Source: Halictus rubicundus (Eukaryota; Arthropoda; Insecta; Hymenoptera; Halictidae). Taken from it: a DNA stretch of 64,000 nt. The notes below the pieces were generated by a model that did no database searches, was not told where the DNA came from, and saw only the letters and a program-made list of their open reading frames with translations. Made by a program: the position numbers and the translations under genes. Below are positions 23,769 through 34,333 of the stretch, piece after piece. Numbering within the stretch: position 1 is the first letter of the stretch; each line of letters starts with the position of its first letter. The stretch is taken from NCBI RefSeq assembly GCF_050948215.1, contig NC_135165.1:4748501-4812500 (forward strand). Direction: 5' to 3'.

Positions 23769-24527
23769 AATCATTCCTAGACAAATTCCAGCTCGACGAA
23801 CTATTTTCGTAATAATCATACGTTCCGGTTGACGTTAAGTTAATTCCATGATATGAAACCTGAGCAAGTATGTCAGTAAATATTTTTAGTGTACCGTATA
23901 TCGTACGGCGAGTCTAAATGGATTGACTTATATAATTATCTCGGGACATAGCGTGTATCTGAAAATTTTCTAAATTCACACAACTGTTTTAACATAACGA
24001 ACCTGAACGATTATTTAACAGATCTGCGAATTTGGACGGTGGACTTTTATGCAGAGATCACATTAGTGACGTTTCTGGTTCAACCACTATTGTTGTCCAC
24101 CGATAATCGATACTAACTGCAGCGGCAGTGTTCTATGTCGTTATATTGTTTTCTAATTTTAACGACACGATTTTGAGACCTCTGCCATGCTACGTACACT
24201 ATATTTGTTTAAATAGTTCGGTTCAATGGACAGATTTCAGAACGTTGGAAGTGAGAAAGATTTTTTCGCGTTCCGAAGAAGGTAAAAATTTAATTAGACC
24301 TTTGGAAACCATCCGCTATATTGGGTTCGAGAGGTCCGATTCAAATAATTCAGACAATGATCGATGGGGAGGGGATAAGATCGATCGGCAGCTCGCCGTG
24401 ACACTCATAATCATTTTGGGGGCATTCCGCATTCCGCGTGGCACGCAACTTTTGACAATATGAAGTAACAAGTTTTCCAGGTTTCTCATATTTTATCGGA
24501 TAAGAGCTCAAAATGGTCTGGCACCCC
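23769..24527. other. AT-rich single-copy DNA, no gene recognised
   Basis: No repeats beyond the adjacent T4 copy. The open frame at 24128-24463 has no recognisable domain. Confidence 0.5.
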
Positions 24528-24551
24528 GGGGAGAGGGGGGAGGGGGGTGGG
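24528..24551 (+). other. G-quadruplex-type G-run
   Basis: Four or more G-tracts of at least three G separated by loops of 1-3 bases (pattern GGGG-AGA-GGGGGG-A-GGGGGG-T-GGG) on the plus strand. It matches the standard G3+ quadruplex pattern. Function unknown. Confidence 0.7.
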
Positions 24552-24657
24552 AGAAGAAATAACTGGGACTCGGGGGTGAAACGTTGGTGTGCAGCCTCGT
24601 GAAGTTGCGCAAAGTAATGCGCTAAGTTCGCGTCACCGGGGGTGGAGGGAGCAACGT

Positions 24658-24658
<1 letters not shown>

Positions 24659-24700
<42 letters not shown>
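24659..24700. repeat. (GA)n microsatellite
   Basis: Twenty-one uninterrupted GA units, followed by an A-rich tract. Gives artefactual Arg-Glu or Ser-Leu frames. Confidence 0.95.
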
Positions 24701-24703
<3 letters not shown>

Positions 24704-25164
24704 GGAAAAAAAAAGAAAAGAGAAGACTTGCGAGAGTTTCTCGTCAATTTGTCAAGCGTACCGAAACGTATCCCTCTCCCACGTTCCGTTCGAACTATCC
24801 CGAATCGTCGTTTTCGCGCGGCCAACTGCGACGACGAGCGAAAGTCTGACCACCCCCGTCTCGCGCTTCTTCATTCGTCTATTTACCGTCACTTCCGAGC
24901 AGAATCGAGCTCCTCGATACCCGTTATTCGAAACTCCAGCTACATTCAATAACGTTTATCCAATCGACGCCGCCGAGCAAAAACCGCGAAAATATTTGCG
25001 GACCGGGATACGCCGGGAGTTCGTTGTCTCGCCGGAAGTTGCGCGGAAAGCTTGAGCGGCGCAAGAAATTAAAAAGAGACGACCGGGGATGCTGCTCTGG
25101 AATTCGGGTTCTACATTCTTTAATTCGCGATCACTGTGATTGCAAAAATATATTTATAGGAAAT
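24701..25164. other. CpG-rich single-copy DNA, no gene recognised
   Basis: Open frames on both strands run out of the GA repeat. No recognisable domain. Confidence 0.5.
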
Positions 25165-25603
25165 TTAACCGTTTGCACTCGAAGCCATTTTAACTCCAAT
25201 TTCAAGCTATACATACGAAAATGGCTATATATACTCGTACAGTGCCGAAATGTTTAGTAATCTATTGACGCTTTGACTGCCAAACTAGAAACCTCAAAAA
25301 TTCCACGAAATCAAAGTACGTTATTTAATGAAATCAAATTTGGAAAAAATTAAATGTAAGATATTGAGTAGTCGTCCAACCTTCTTGAATTGTACAGATC
25401 CTAATAAAATTTAGTACAATGTATATATTAACGTAAAAATTCATTTTAAAACCTGGACAAATAATTCCGTTACCCACATATGGGTGACATGGCAGTCAAC
25501 GCGTTAAGTACATACAGATTTAATAATGTGAAAAATACTTTGAACAATGATACAGCAATTTTTAGTGGCGCCTTACAGTCGCCATTCGAGTGCTAACGGT
25601 TAA
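25165..25603 (-). mobile_element. T1 MITE (subfamily 1b) split by a nested T2 MITE
   Basis: TTAA at 25165-25168 and 25600-25603. The left end CCGTTTGCACTCGAAGCC and the right end inward CCGTTAGCACTCGAATGG. After removing the nested T2 at 25265-25507, the body rejoins with the T1 sequence seen intact at 32600-32750 (TTTAATAATGTG, AGCAATTTTTAGTGGCGCC). It therefore provides a filled site that can be compared with an unfilled T1. Confidence 0.9.
25265..25507 (+). mobile_element. T2 MITE, complete (subfamily 2a), nested in T1
   Basis: Starts TTGACGCTTTGACTGCCAAA (TTAA mutated to TTGA) and ends ATGGCAGTCAACGCGTTAA. Body as in 19727-19961. The T1 copies around it show that the original target was TTAA within TTTATTAAATAC, so the duplicated target is directly inferable. 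Non-coding. Confidence 0.9.
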
Positions 25604-25627
25604 CACATTTATTCCCAGAAACATATG

Positions 25628-25719
25628 GTAAGAGCTGCTAAAAATCTGGCTGAATATATTCTTGCTATTTTTATCAAAATAATCCGGCCAGTTTCAGTGC
25701 TCCGTGAACCTAGCGTTGG
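25628..25719 (-). mobile_element. T4 MITE fragment
   Basis: GCTGCTAAAAATCTGGCTG through CTTGCTATTTTTATCAAAATAATC to CAGTGCTCCGTGAACCTAGCGTTGG matches the inner and right part of T4 read in reverse. The left half is absent and the right TTAA has decayed. It lies 25 bp from the T1 copy. Confidence 0.6.
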
Positions 25720-26111
25720 CAATGCAAAAGTGAAATGTTCGAAAAAGTTCAGAAAATCGTCGGCGAATTTCGTTTCCCGTAGCCAAGGAGTCGATAAACC
25801 GGATGAAGAACGATTGAGCAAGAAAAGTATGCTCGTAGCGCGAAGCAGAGCTATTTATCACGCGGCGTAATGCCTAGAAAAATGAAATGTTTGCATGCAC
25901 ACCTAAGCCGACGGCCGGCGACTATAAATAATCGAGTGCTTCGGAATAATTGCTAAAGAGGTCTGTCCCGAATCGGGTACAAAGTGCCAAGCGTCGACAA
26001 ATCGCGTTTCTCGCGGGCTAATGAGCCGATAAACTGGATAAAGTATGATTTGCGAAGAAAAGCAGGTTCTCGGGAAAGAAACACACCTGGTAACGCTGCG
26101 GGGGGTTGCGG

Positions 26112-26152
<41 letters not shown>

Positions 26153-27267
26153 AGGAGTAGAAAGCCGTGTCGCGTGACTGGAGGCACGCGAGTTCCGAAT
26201 AAACGCGGATTAATAATTTCGCGGAGCTGAGCGGCCTGCGGCTGTTTGCCGGGGTACACGTGTAATTCAAGATGCCGTAGTCCAGGGGCCACGTAACGTT
26301 ATTTGCCGCGAAATTCAACGAACGTCCCCCCGTCGGCCCTGGTTCGCAAACCCCTGCCGCGTCGGAACGTGGAAGAGCTTGTACGTAGCTCCGGTCATTA
26401 AACACCTGCGCGCTTCCTCTTTCTCTCCGCGTATCGGGGATCTTCGTTTCTTTCCGACGTCCTGGCCGCGGAGAGGAGCGCAGAGTAAGTTAAGACGGAG
26501 TTTAGAACGAAACCGGGAAGCCGAGCAAGAATATTCGCGCACGCGAAAGTGGTTCCCTCCTGGAAAATACACATCCCGCAGTGAAATAACGCGACGACGC
26601 GGAACCGCGTTAAATTTCTGCTTCCCGGAAACTGCGACGAAAGACGCTCCGCCGCTACAGGGAAGCTTACGCGTGTTCCTCGTATACTTATCTGGGCGGA
26701 ATCCGTTAGGCGAAATGTTTTCGCGTTTTCGAGTATGCGGGCTGCGCCGACAACAATCGTTCTGGCTTAGACGTTGGTTCGCGAGTAATGAGCATCGACG
26801 GTTGTGGTACAATAATGTATTTGTTCTTGGAGTATTCTTTTTCAGGAACTTTCACATATTCGTGAAATTTTTCCTGGCAACCGATACCGAACACGACACA
26901 ATTTGAATCATATTTATTCGTTTAATTTGTAGTATTACAGAATATCTAAGAAAGTCAATCACATTATAGTTTATATTGTTCAGGAAGAATTGGATGTGAT
27001 TCTATGCTTGTCGAATTAAAATTACTTAAAAGACAAGATTTAGTTGCAGAATATCTAGCATCCGAATTAATCGAAGGAATTTTGTCGTTCGACAACTAGC
27101 TACAGTGTTGAAATAAGTCTTCACTGATTTTTGTAATGAATTGTGTTCTACATCGCTTCAGCTGTTTACACGTTATATTGGAACAAATATAATGGAAAAT
27201 TTGCAGAATCGCCAATTGAACAAGCAAATGTGCGCCGAATTGCATCATGTTGGGCATTTTAATCATT
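25720..27267. other. CpG-rich to AT-rich single-copy DNA, no gene recognised
   Basis: A plus-strand frame of 175 codons (26379-26906) is overlapped by a 165-codon minus-strand frame (26315-26812). Neither has a recognisable domain. A GA microsatellite lies inside at 26116-26147. Confidence 0.5.
26116..26147. repeat. (GA)n microsatellite
   Basis: About 16 GA units, preceded by a G-rich stretch (GGGGGGTTGCGGGGG). Confidence 0.95.
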
Positions 27268-27510
27268 TTAACACGTTAAGTGTCAAAAATCAATCCCAGA
27301 GAATCTCACAAAATCAGTGCAATTTAATTAATGAAACCGAAACTAGAAATTTAAAATGTATTATAGGGGATGTTGTCTAAACCCTTTGGAATTCTAAAGA
27401 TCCTAATAAAATTCGGTTTATCTGGATATGTCACAATAAAAATGAATTTCTAAACCTAGTCAAAAATCACTGTGAGTCGTATGTGACTGTCGTGGCAGTT
27501 AACGTGTTAA
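27268..27510 (+). mobile_element. T2 MITE, complete (subfamily 2b)
   Basis: Bounded by TTAA, with ends CACGTTAAGTGTCAAAAA and, inward from the right, CACGTTAACTGCCACG. The 243-bp body includes AATCCCAGAGAATCTCAC and AATTTAATTAATGAAACCG and is close to 31626-31871. Non-coding. Confidence 0.92.
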
Positions 27511-29762
27511 TCAGAAATATGTGACAAATGTATTGATAAAACTTTTGCGAAAGGATAATCAAAAACACGACATTTTTCTGTATGTCCACAGCCAAAAGTC
27601 AGCCTAGATACGACCGTTTCCTAATCATTTAGCTTTTAATTTGTCCTAGAATACTGTAACCTAAATAATTCGCAAAGTACCCGAAATTTACTTAATCTCA
27701 CTCCATCTTCGAAACCTGTGGACACTGGCATCATGGGCGCCGTGTGTACCGGCTCCCCATAGATCCCAGATGATCTGCTCGAAGACGCGGAAGTCGCGGA
27801 TAATCAGAACTGCAACCTTTGGAATCCAAATCCCTCTATACTCCGTCGCAGAAATTTCAAGTCGGCTCTGCAGCTTCTTCGGCCTTGGAATCATTTTCTG
27901 AAGCCCCGCAGACGTTTCCATTGCCGGTGGGGCCGCGGCTATTTAGACGTCTGAAATTCGGTTCTCGCTCTATCGGACCGTTTCCGATGAAGTTTGACAA
28001 GCATCGAACGCGTGCCAGCCCTAAATGCTATTTCCCGGCCGCGAAGGGTGTAAACCCTCTGAAAGGGACCCGTTCCAGCGCGTAAATTCTATTTAGCCGG
28101 GGACGACAGCCGAACGAGCGCATGATTTACGTCGCTCGCGAATTGCTTGCGCGAAACACTCGCCGCAACGTGCGCGACTCGGGGAAGAAAAAAAGGGACG
28201 CGTCTCCGGGTGTCTCGTATCTCACGAATCTCATTAAGAGCCGGGCTGCACGGTTCTCGAGAGGAATTTGCGAAGTCAGCATCGGGACACACACGCTTCC
28301 CTTTCTTGGCAGGCGTCGCGAGAATTCGCCGATAACTAAAAATAGTCGCATACTATTTTTTCGTTAACTTGATCCCTTCGTTGTCAAATTCGTTCCCTTG
28401 TTAGTCGAGCTCGAGTCGATTTTATCAAATAAAAAATGCGTAGCTCGAAACAAATTTTTATCTCTTCATAGTTCATAGCTCTTTCGATTGATATTGAACA
28501 TCTTTATTTTGCATAAAGATCCGCCGACGTTCAAATCACTCGATCGGAGAACAGAAGAAACGAAACACCAATTTTCGTTGTAAAAGGCTTCTCGTGTCCA
28601 CCTCGTCCGACTGCATTCTCTTTGACAGTGTTAAAGTCGTCGTTAAAGGTGCAATTGAATCCACACACACACACACACGCGCACACGCTAACAGGATACT
28701 ATCGATTGCCGGAGTCGCCTTCGTTTCTAGGAAGGCGAGAAACAGCAAGACTGTTCGGTTCGACGAGTTAGCTCCGGCAGGTGAAAAACATTGAAAAACG
28801 TCCGACGATCAATTGAGCGCTATAGCGGTCGCTCCTTCGTGTTGCATGACGCGTTTCATTTTTCGCGAAGAAGTGTCGATAGCAACGTGCACACGATGCC
28901 GAACGGTTCATTCCCGGCAGCTTATCCCGTGCAGCCAGTTTTCTCGCTGCATCATGCAAACCGTTGCAACCCGTTGCAAACGGTGGGGGAGAGGCAAGTC
29001 CATCAATCTTCGACGCCTACCGAAAATCCTTGCTCGCGGTGGTCGGGACCCGTTCTCGTGTTGTTTGCCGTTGTTTCTCGTCCCGAAATCGTCGAGGATC
29101 GACCATAATTTCACGACAGAAACACCGCGGAACGGACTCGCACATTCTTCCTCGGCGACGATCTCGGATCGCCTCGTCCGATAAATTGTCCCCGGGTTTA
29201 TATAGGAGGCGAGGATGCCGGGAAAGGCGGATGACGCCGGGGACATGCAAATGCAATTTCATTCATTGATTGCCGTTGTCATGGCGACCAAGATGCAGAC
29301 GGACTGACGTCACTTTGATGTCTTTTCGCTTCCCCGGGGCGGGGGAGTCCGCGGACAAGTCACGCGGATTAGAAAATAGTCCGCGAACCTGCAATCGCAC
29401 GGCCTGAATAGAGATTGCGCCGGAATTACGTGATGTCTCGAGATTCTGCGCTTGTCCGAGATCCTGCGAAGCTGAACCGCGTTCATTCCGGGAACGGTTT
29501 TGGCACGCAGCCTCTTTTTCCAAGGACGTTTCCAGCGACACACGCCACGGGTGATCGAATTTTCACGCGCCCATGGGAAAATTTCAGATTTTCTGTTTCA
29601 TTATTGCGCCATGTATTTTTGAACAGAATCGGAGATTGTTCGAGTCGAGTGTGAGGAACGTGACAACCTAGAAATGGATACGTCGATGTTTTTAAATTAT
29701 TCTTACCTTCCTGCTATTTCGAATCCCATCTATTCAGAAAATCCGCAGTTTAATGGAAACAG
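27511..29762. other. Mostly CpG-rich single-copy DNA, no gene recognised
   Basis: Open frames crowd both strands between 28.0 and 29.5 kb without a domain I recognise. A CA microsatellite is at 28662-28678. A TA1 right-terminus scar (AAAATCCGCAGTTTA) lies at about 29739-29753. Confidence 0.5.
28662..28678. repeat. (CA)n microsatellite
   Basis: Eight CA units, continued by CGCGCACACGC. Confidence 0.9.
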
Positions 29763-29972
29763 GAGGTTCACTATTAGAAGTGACTATTTTACTTCATGAA
29801 AATAACAAGAAAGGGCTGTCCACATTTTTAGCAGTATTTTAAAAATAACGTATACCCAAAGAAATAAATTTGCTAAATAATTTCTCACGTATGCATCCTT
29901 GGAATCTTAATAATTTTAAATAAAAAATATTAGAACCCGTCGTTTTGTCGGGTCCCGTGAACCTAGTGTTAG
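29763..29972 (+). mobile_element. T4 MITE, nearly complete
   Basis: AGGTTCACTATTAGAAG at the left and GGGTCCCGTGAACCTAGTG followed by TTAG (decayed TTAA) at the right are T4 ends. The body shares TATTAGAACCCGTC and AAATTTGCTAAATAATT-like text with 59881-60105. The outer left end is lost. Non-coding. A TA1 element begins only 8 bp beyond its right end. Confidence 0.75.
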
Positions 29973-29979
29973 TAATGAA

Positions 29980-30365
29980 TAGACTGCGGATTTTGTGCAT
30001 TTATGACAAAAATGGGTGAGCACAATTTAACACTAAACCTACCACGGTCAAAACGACCGGTTTTCTATTTCACAATTATTGAAATTGACTTCTGTATTGA
30101 TTCGACTTCTTCATTTATGCACGTGTTACAATGAAAATCGTACAAAGTTTAAGTAAATTCAATCTTCTCCCTTCTATAAGACGTTTCACTTTTATATGTC
30201 TTGTGCTTGGTAAGGTTGAATGTTAAAGCAGTGGACATATTGAAAAGATTTAAGGACATCAGCGTGCTGGTTCCAGCTTCATAAACTAATTAAAAGAAGA
30301 AAGCAATTTTTGTGTCTTGCAGTCAATGCAAGCATTTTTTATTTTGCGTATATATCCACAGTCTA
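29980..30365. mobile_element. TA1 element, longest copy, with a possible nested TTAA end
   Basis: TAGACTGCGGATTTTGTGC and, at the right, TGCGTATATATCCACAGTCTA are inverted termini flanked by TA. Span 386 bp. At 30027 an unrelated terminus, TTAACACTAAACCTACC followed by ACGGTCAAAACGACCGG, suggests a one-ended fragment of another TTAA family inside it. No coding capacity. Confidence 0.75.
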
Positions 30366-31625
30366 ATAATGAAACATTACTAGCCAAATACGGACGGCGA
30401 AAAGTAGTCTATCACTGATCTACTCAGGTACATAGAGCTATTTCATTGTGTTTTTTATCTAATAAAATCATACGAGTATTATCGTAACTTATGTATTTGC
30501 AAGCTTTTCCTTCTGTTGTGGAGGACGAAGGGTTCCGGAGCACTGATCCAGCTAACGCACCCCGTCTTCCCGAATCCCGCCACCGATTTGCCGTATAGTA
30601 TTCCGCGACTATCAGGGACGGCCATCCGTGAGCCACGAATTCGATATGGTCTCATTCACAGCTGGAGGAACAGAGGCTAGCACGGCGAAACTGTTCGTCG
30701 TTCGCGCTCGAAAGGAATATTCTCCGGAGCGGTCGGTCCACGGGACGAATGTTGATCGATTCAATTGACTATAGTTACCTCGACGAGCCCGGTGCACCGG
30801 GATGCCGTCTGTCCGGGAAATCAACGAAACTGCATAGTTTGCTGCTCGTTCTCTCGTCACCGTTGTTTCCACGGCTCGATCGGTTTTCCCATAACGCGCC
30901 GCTTCTCGTCGTCGAATATTTTCCAGGACAGGGTTCGTTTTCCAGGGAAGTTTCCTGGACCGCTGTTTCCCTAGGGGGAACATCCGTGGCTGGACAGAGA
31001 AAGAGAGAGAGAGAGAGAAGGAGAAAGGGACAAGGAACGGGGGAATAAAAATGAATGACATCTTTCGTCGGGATGACCAGGCCGGATTTCATTTCAATGT
31101 TTTCCCGGCGGGCCGGTCTGTCTCGTTTAAAAGGATCTCCGCGGAGTCCGCTGCTGGCCCGATTCTTCCATCCCCCCCAATTTTTCCTGAGGTTCCCTTT
31201 CCGTGTGTTTCTCTGCCACGCTTTTCCACCGGCAACCCCCCCTTTCGCCCCCTGTTTAATCGGCGTCTCTCTGTCTGCGCTTTCCTCCATTTGTTTGCCG
31301 TTCCCGGACCGGCAGCCCTCATCCCATATTCCGGCGGTGTCCACGATTTCGGTTTTGGCGCGGAACAATGCGAGCAAACTGAATACGCCGCGCGGACCCC
31401 TGAATCATAAGCCTCTGACGCGAAAAAATTGTTAACGATCCTACGCCGGCCATCTTATCGGTCAAGCAATCGAATATTGGAGGCAACGATCGATGAGATT
31501 TCCTGGCGTTGTTTCTAGATCTTTTCGGCTCTTTCGGAACCCTTTCGAAGTCGCTCGGGCTCTGTGAAAATATGTTTTACTGCTGCTGAACTGTTTTTGT
31601 TAGGTTCTCCAATGTGATACGTCCT
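30366..31625. other. CpG-rich single-copy DNA, no gene recognised
   Basis: The 30.6-31.4 kb part carries frames of 119-200 codons on both strands over the same bases, so none stands out. A short imperfect GA tract sits at about 31001-31019. Confidence 0.5.
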
Positions 31626-31871
31626 TTAACACGTTAAGTGCCAAAATTCAATCCCAGAAAATGTCACAAAATCAGTGGAATTTAATTAATGAAACCGAAA
31701 CTAGAAATTTGAAATGTATTGTAGGGGATGCTGTCTTAACTCTTTTGGGTTCTAAAGATCCTAATAAAATTCGGTTTGTCTGGATGTGTCACAATAAAAA
31801 TGAATTTCAAAACCTAGTCAAAAATCACTGTTAGTCATATTATGTGACTGACGTGGCAGTTAACGTGTTAA
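31626..31871 (+). mobile_element. T2 MITE, complete (subfamily 2b)
   Basis: TTAA on both sides, with ends CACGTTAAGTGCCAAAAT and, inward from the right, CACGTTAACTGCCACG, the cleanest T2 terminal pair here. Span 246 bp, very similar to 27268-27510. Non-coding. Confidence 0.93.
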
Positions 31872-32099
31872 CCTGTGACGTTTTCTTCACGGCTACAGCG
31901 ATTAGAACGTCCCTTGGTCCCCAAAAATGTCACGGAAGAGAAATGGAAATGTATGTTGCTTAAATATGGATTACAAAAGAATGAAATTTGATTTGTTAAA
32001 TTATTTTATGGACGAAAGACGAGGAACTATTTACCAATCGGTGTTAGGTCACTGTTACATATATTTTAATAGAACCTTGCAACCTTTAATAGAACGTTT

Positions 32100-32750
32100 T
32101 TGACCCTTTGCACTCGAAGCCATTTTAGCTCTGAAACGAAACATTTCTTCCGACCTAGAATATTTCCCTTCTATATACAGGGTCATCTGTTTTTAAACAG
32201 CCAAACGTCAACCAGCTATAGAGGACCCCAAATGGAACAACTTTCACCCCTAACACTTTTTTTGATTCGAAGTTATTTCATTCAGTCTCCACAGCGTGCC
32301 CCATGTCAACAAAACCAAGATCCAAACGTCATACAAAAAAGTTGACTTAATAAAAAAGATGCCCCTATTTATTTTAAACCAAACAAAGGAAAAATCATCA
32401 AGATACATAATTGCAGTCCTAATATATTTAATCTTAAGTGAACGCAAAAAATGACGGGTTTTTGCAATTATCTAAAAATCAAGAACGAATCAAAAAAAGT
32501 GTTAGGGGTGGAAGTTGTTTCATTTGGGGTCCTCTATAGCTGGTTGACGTTTGGCCGTTTAAAAACGGATGACCCTGTATATATTTTTAATACTATACAT
32601 ACGAAAATGGTGCCATTTACTCGTAGAGTACTGAGATGTTTAGTAATTTATTAAATACAAACAAATTTAATAATGTAAAAAATATTTTGAATAATGATAC
32701 AGCAATTTTTAGTGGCGCCTTACACTCGCCATTCGAGTGCTAAGGGTTAA
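32100..32750 (-). mobile_element. T1 MITE (subfamily 1b) split by a long-TIR element
   Basis: Starts TTGACCCTTTGCACTCGAAG (decayed TTAA) and ends, inward, TTAACCCTTAGCACTCGAATGG. Removing the 400-bp element at 32178-32577 restores a T1 of about 250 bp. The interior right of the insertion (TTTAGTAATTTATTAAATAC) is the unfilled counterpart of the T2 insertion site at 25265. Confidence 0.9.
32178..32577. mobile_element. Long-terminal-inverted-repeat element nested in T1
   Basis: The two ends (CAGGGTCATCTG on the left; the reverse complement CAGGGTCATCCG on the right) open into inverted repeats of about 90 bp with only about four mismatches, both containing ACGTCAACCAGCTATAGAGG. The flanks are TA, or TATA. 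The interior is AT-rich with no transposase. TA target and CAGGG ends suggest Tc1/mariner ancestry. The near-identity of the arms implies a young insertion. Confidence 0.85.
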
Positions 32751-34333
32751 AGTACATTTTGAAGGTCCGCTTAAGGGTTAAAGATGCAACTGTCTCTGTC
32801 TGCATGTCTCTAGACTAAGGGAAAAAATTCCTTTGTCAGTTGCCAAGAATTTTCTCATGCATAAAAATCAGCAGTCTGATAATAATCGAACAGCAAACGT
32901 TTGCGCAAACTGTATCAAGGCTCGCGCGCACCTTCCGAGTCAGTCGTATATTTTTCTTTGGCGCGCGGATTACTCCTCCGCGCGATTTCCATTTTTAATC
33001 AATGAAACGATGAGACGAGAGATTCCTTCCTCTTGTTTTTTCGTTTTTTTATTCCGGCGCGAACGGTGCCGGTGACGCTTCCGTTTCACTCGGCGCGGTG
33101 ATATCTCCTTTATATTCGAGAACGTTGCACCTACCCCCTCGCGGCTCCCGTTTAGAAGGGGGATGGAAAGTTGCAATAAAACGCCGCCGCGGATCCGTCT
33201 TTTATTTGCAATTTCTCCCCAGTCGCCGCGCGCCGACCCTGTTTACCCGGGAGAACTTCTCGAAATCGCTTCCACCTACAGGAATAGAAATACCAATGCA
33301 TAACTCGAGCAAACCCACCGGAGAATTTGTCCGGGGTCGCGTGAACTACATGAAAACAGTCCGCCGCCAACCGTTCCTCCGGCATTTTTATGTCAATGTA
33401 TGCTTGTCGTTATAAATGCGCCGCGCGAACTCCGCTCCCTCGACCGGCAAGCAGTTCCTACTGGAAGTAGTCGATTATGGTTGTCATTGCTCGCCGTGGC
33501 GGTCGTTTGCGCGAACGATAGTATTTTAGAACCGAGCCGTAGATTTCACGCGTTTATCGTACGCAAAGTCACTTTCGTATTCGGATAATGGAGAATTCGA
33601 ATACCGTCGGTTCGGATAATCGAGGTCTTACAAAATCGTCAATTAAACGAGCACGGGTGCTCCGAATCGTGTAGTGTTCGGTCTCGTTTTAATCAGGAAA
33701 ATGTGACCAATATTTTGACAATGATTTGGTCAAAATATTAGTAAAAATAAGAAAGTTTTATCACAGCGAACGATTCTTAATGAAGTGTCAACGGTTAAAT
33801 ATCCTCAAAAATTCCCCTAGGGACATAGATTTTCTTAAACGACGTTCAAAATCACTTTTTCGAAAAACGAAACGTCCTCTCCGATCGCCGAATTTTTAGT
33901 GCCACTTTCGAGAACGCGTCGCACCAAGATGGTCGCCGATATGATCGCGTTGCACCGGGTCTGACAGACGCAGCAGTTCGCTCGGTTGACAACTGGAATT
34001 GCGTAAGTGTTATCGCGCGGCGTCGTTCCCGGGGACACTGATTGCGTGTCAAAGGGGGAGAGGCTGAGCCGCGACGAGTGTAGCTTGTCCGCCCACGCCC
34101 AAACTCAATTCCCATTCCCATATTTCTGTCCCGTGCCGAACTAGAAGATACATCTAGATAAATGCGGCGAAACGTGCTCGGAGAGCCGCCGCGCCGCGCC
34201 GCGACCGGCAAACTTTTGTCCGACTGCGACGCCGGGACGTCCCTCGACCGGGACAGGACTTTTTTCGGGGGAGATTTACCGTCGCGACGGGCGTCGTTGT
34301 CGCAGGATCCCTGTTGGGAGCGAACCGTCCTCC
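32751..34333. other. Single-copy DNA, no gene recognised
   Basis: A TA1 right-terminus scar (GCATAAAAATCAGCAGTCTGA) lies near 32860-32880. A perfect 11-bp hairpin is at 33709-33739. CpG-rich parts (33.0-33.5 and 33.9-34.3 kb) carry overlapping frames without a recognisable domain. Confidence 0.5.
33709..33739. repeat. Perfect 11-bp inverted repeat (hairpin)
   Basis: AATATTTTGAC and GTCAAAATATT are separated by nine bases. No U-tract or gene context indicates a role. It could be chance in AT-rich DNA. Confidence 0.6.

Noticed and set aside
30775..31377. 200-codon minus-strand frame with overlapping plus-strand frames
   Set aside because: At least five frames on both strands are open over the same bases, which marks GC-rich non-coding sequence. 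No domain recognised.
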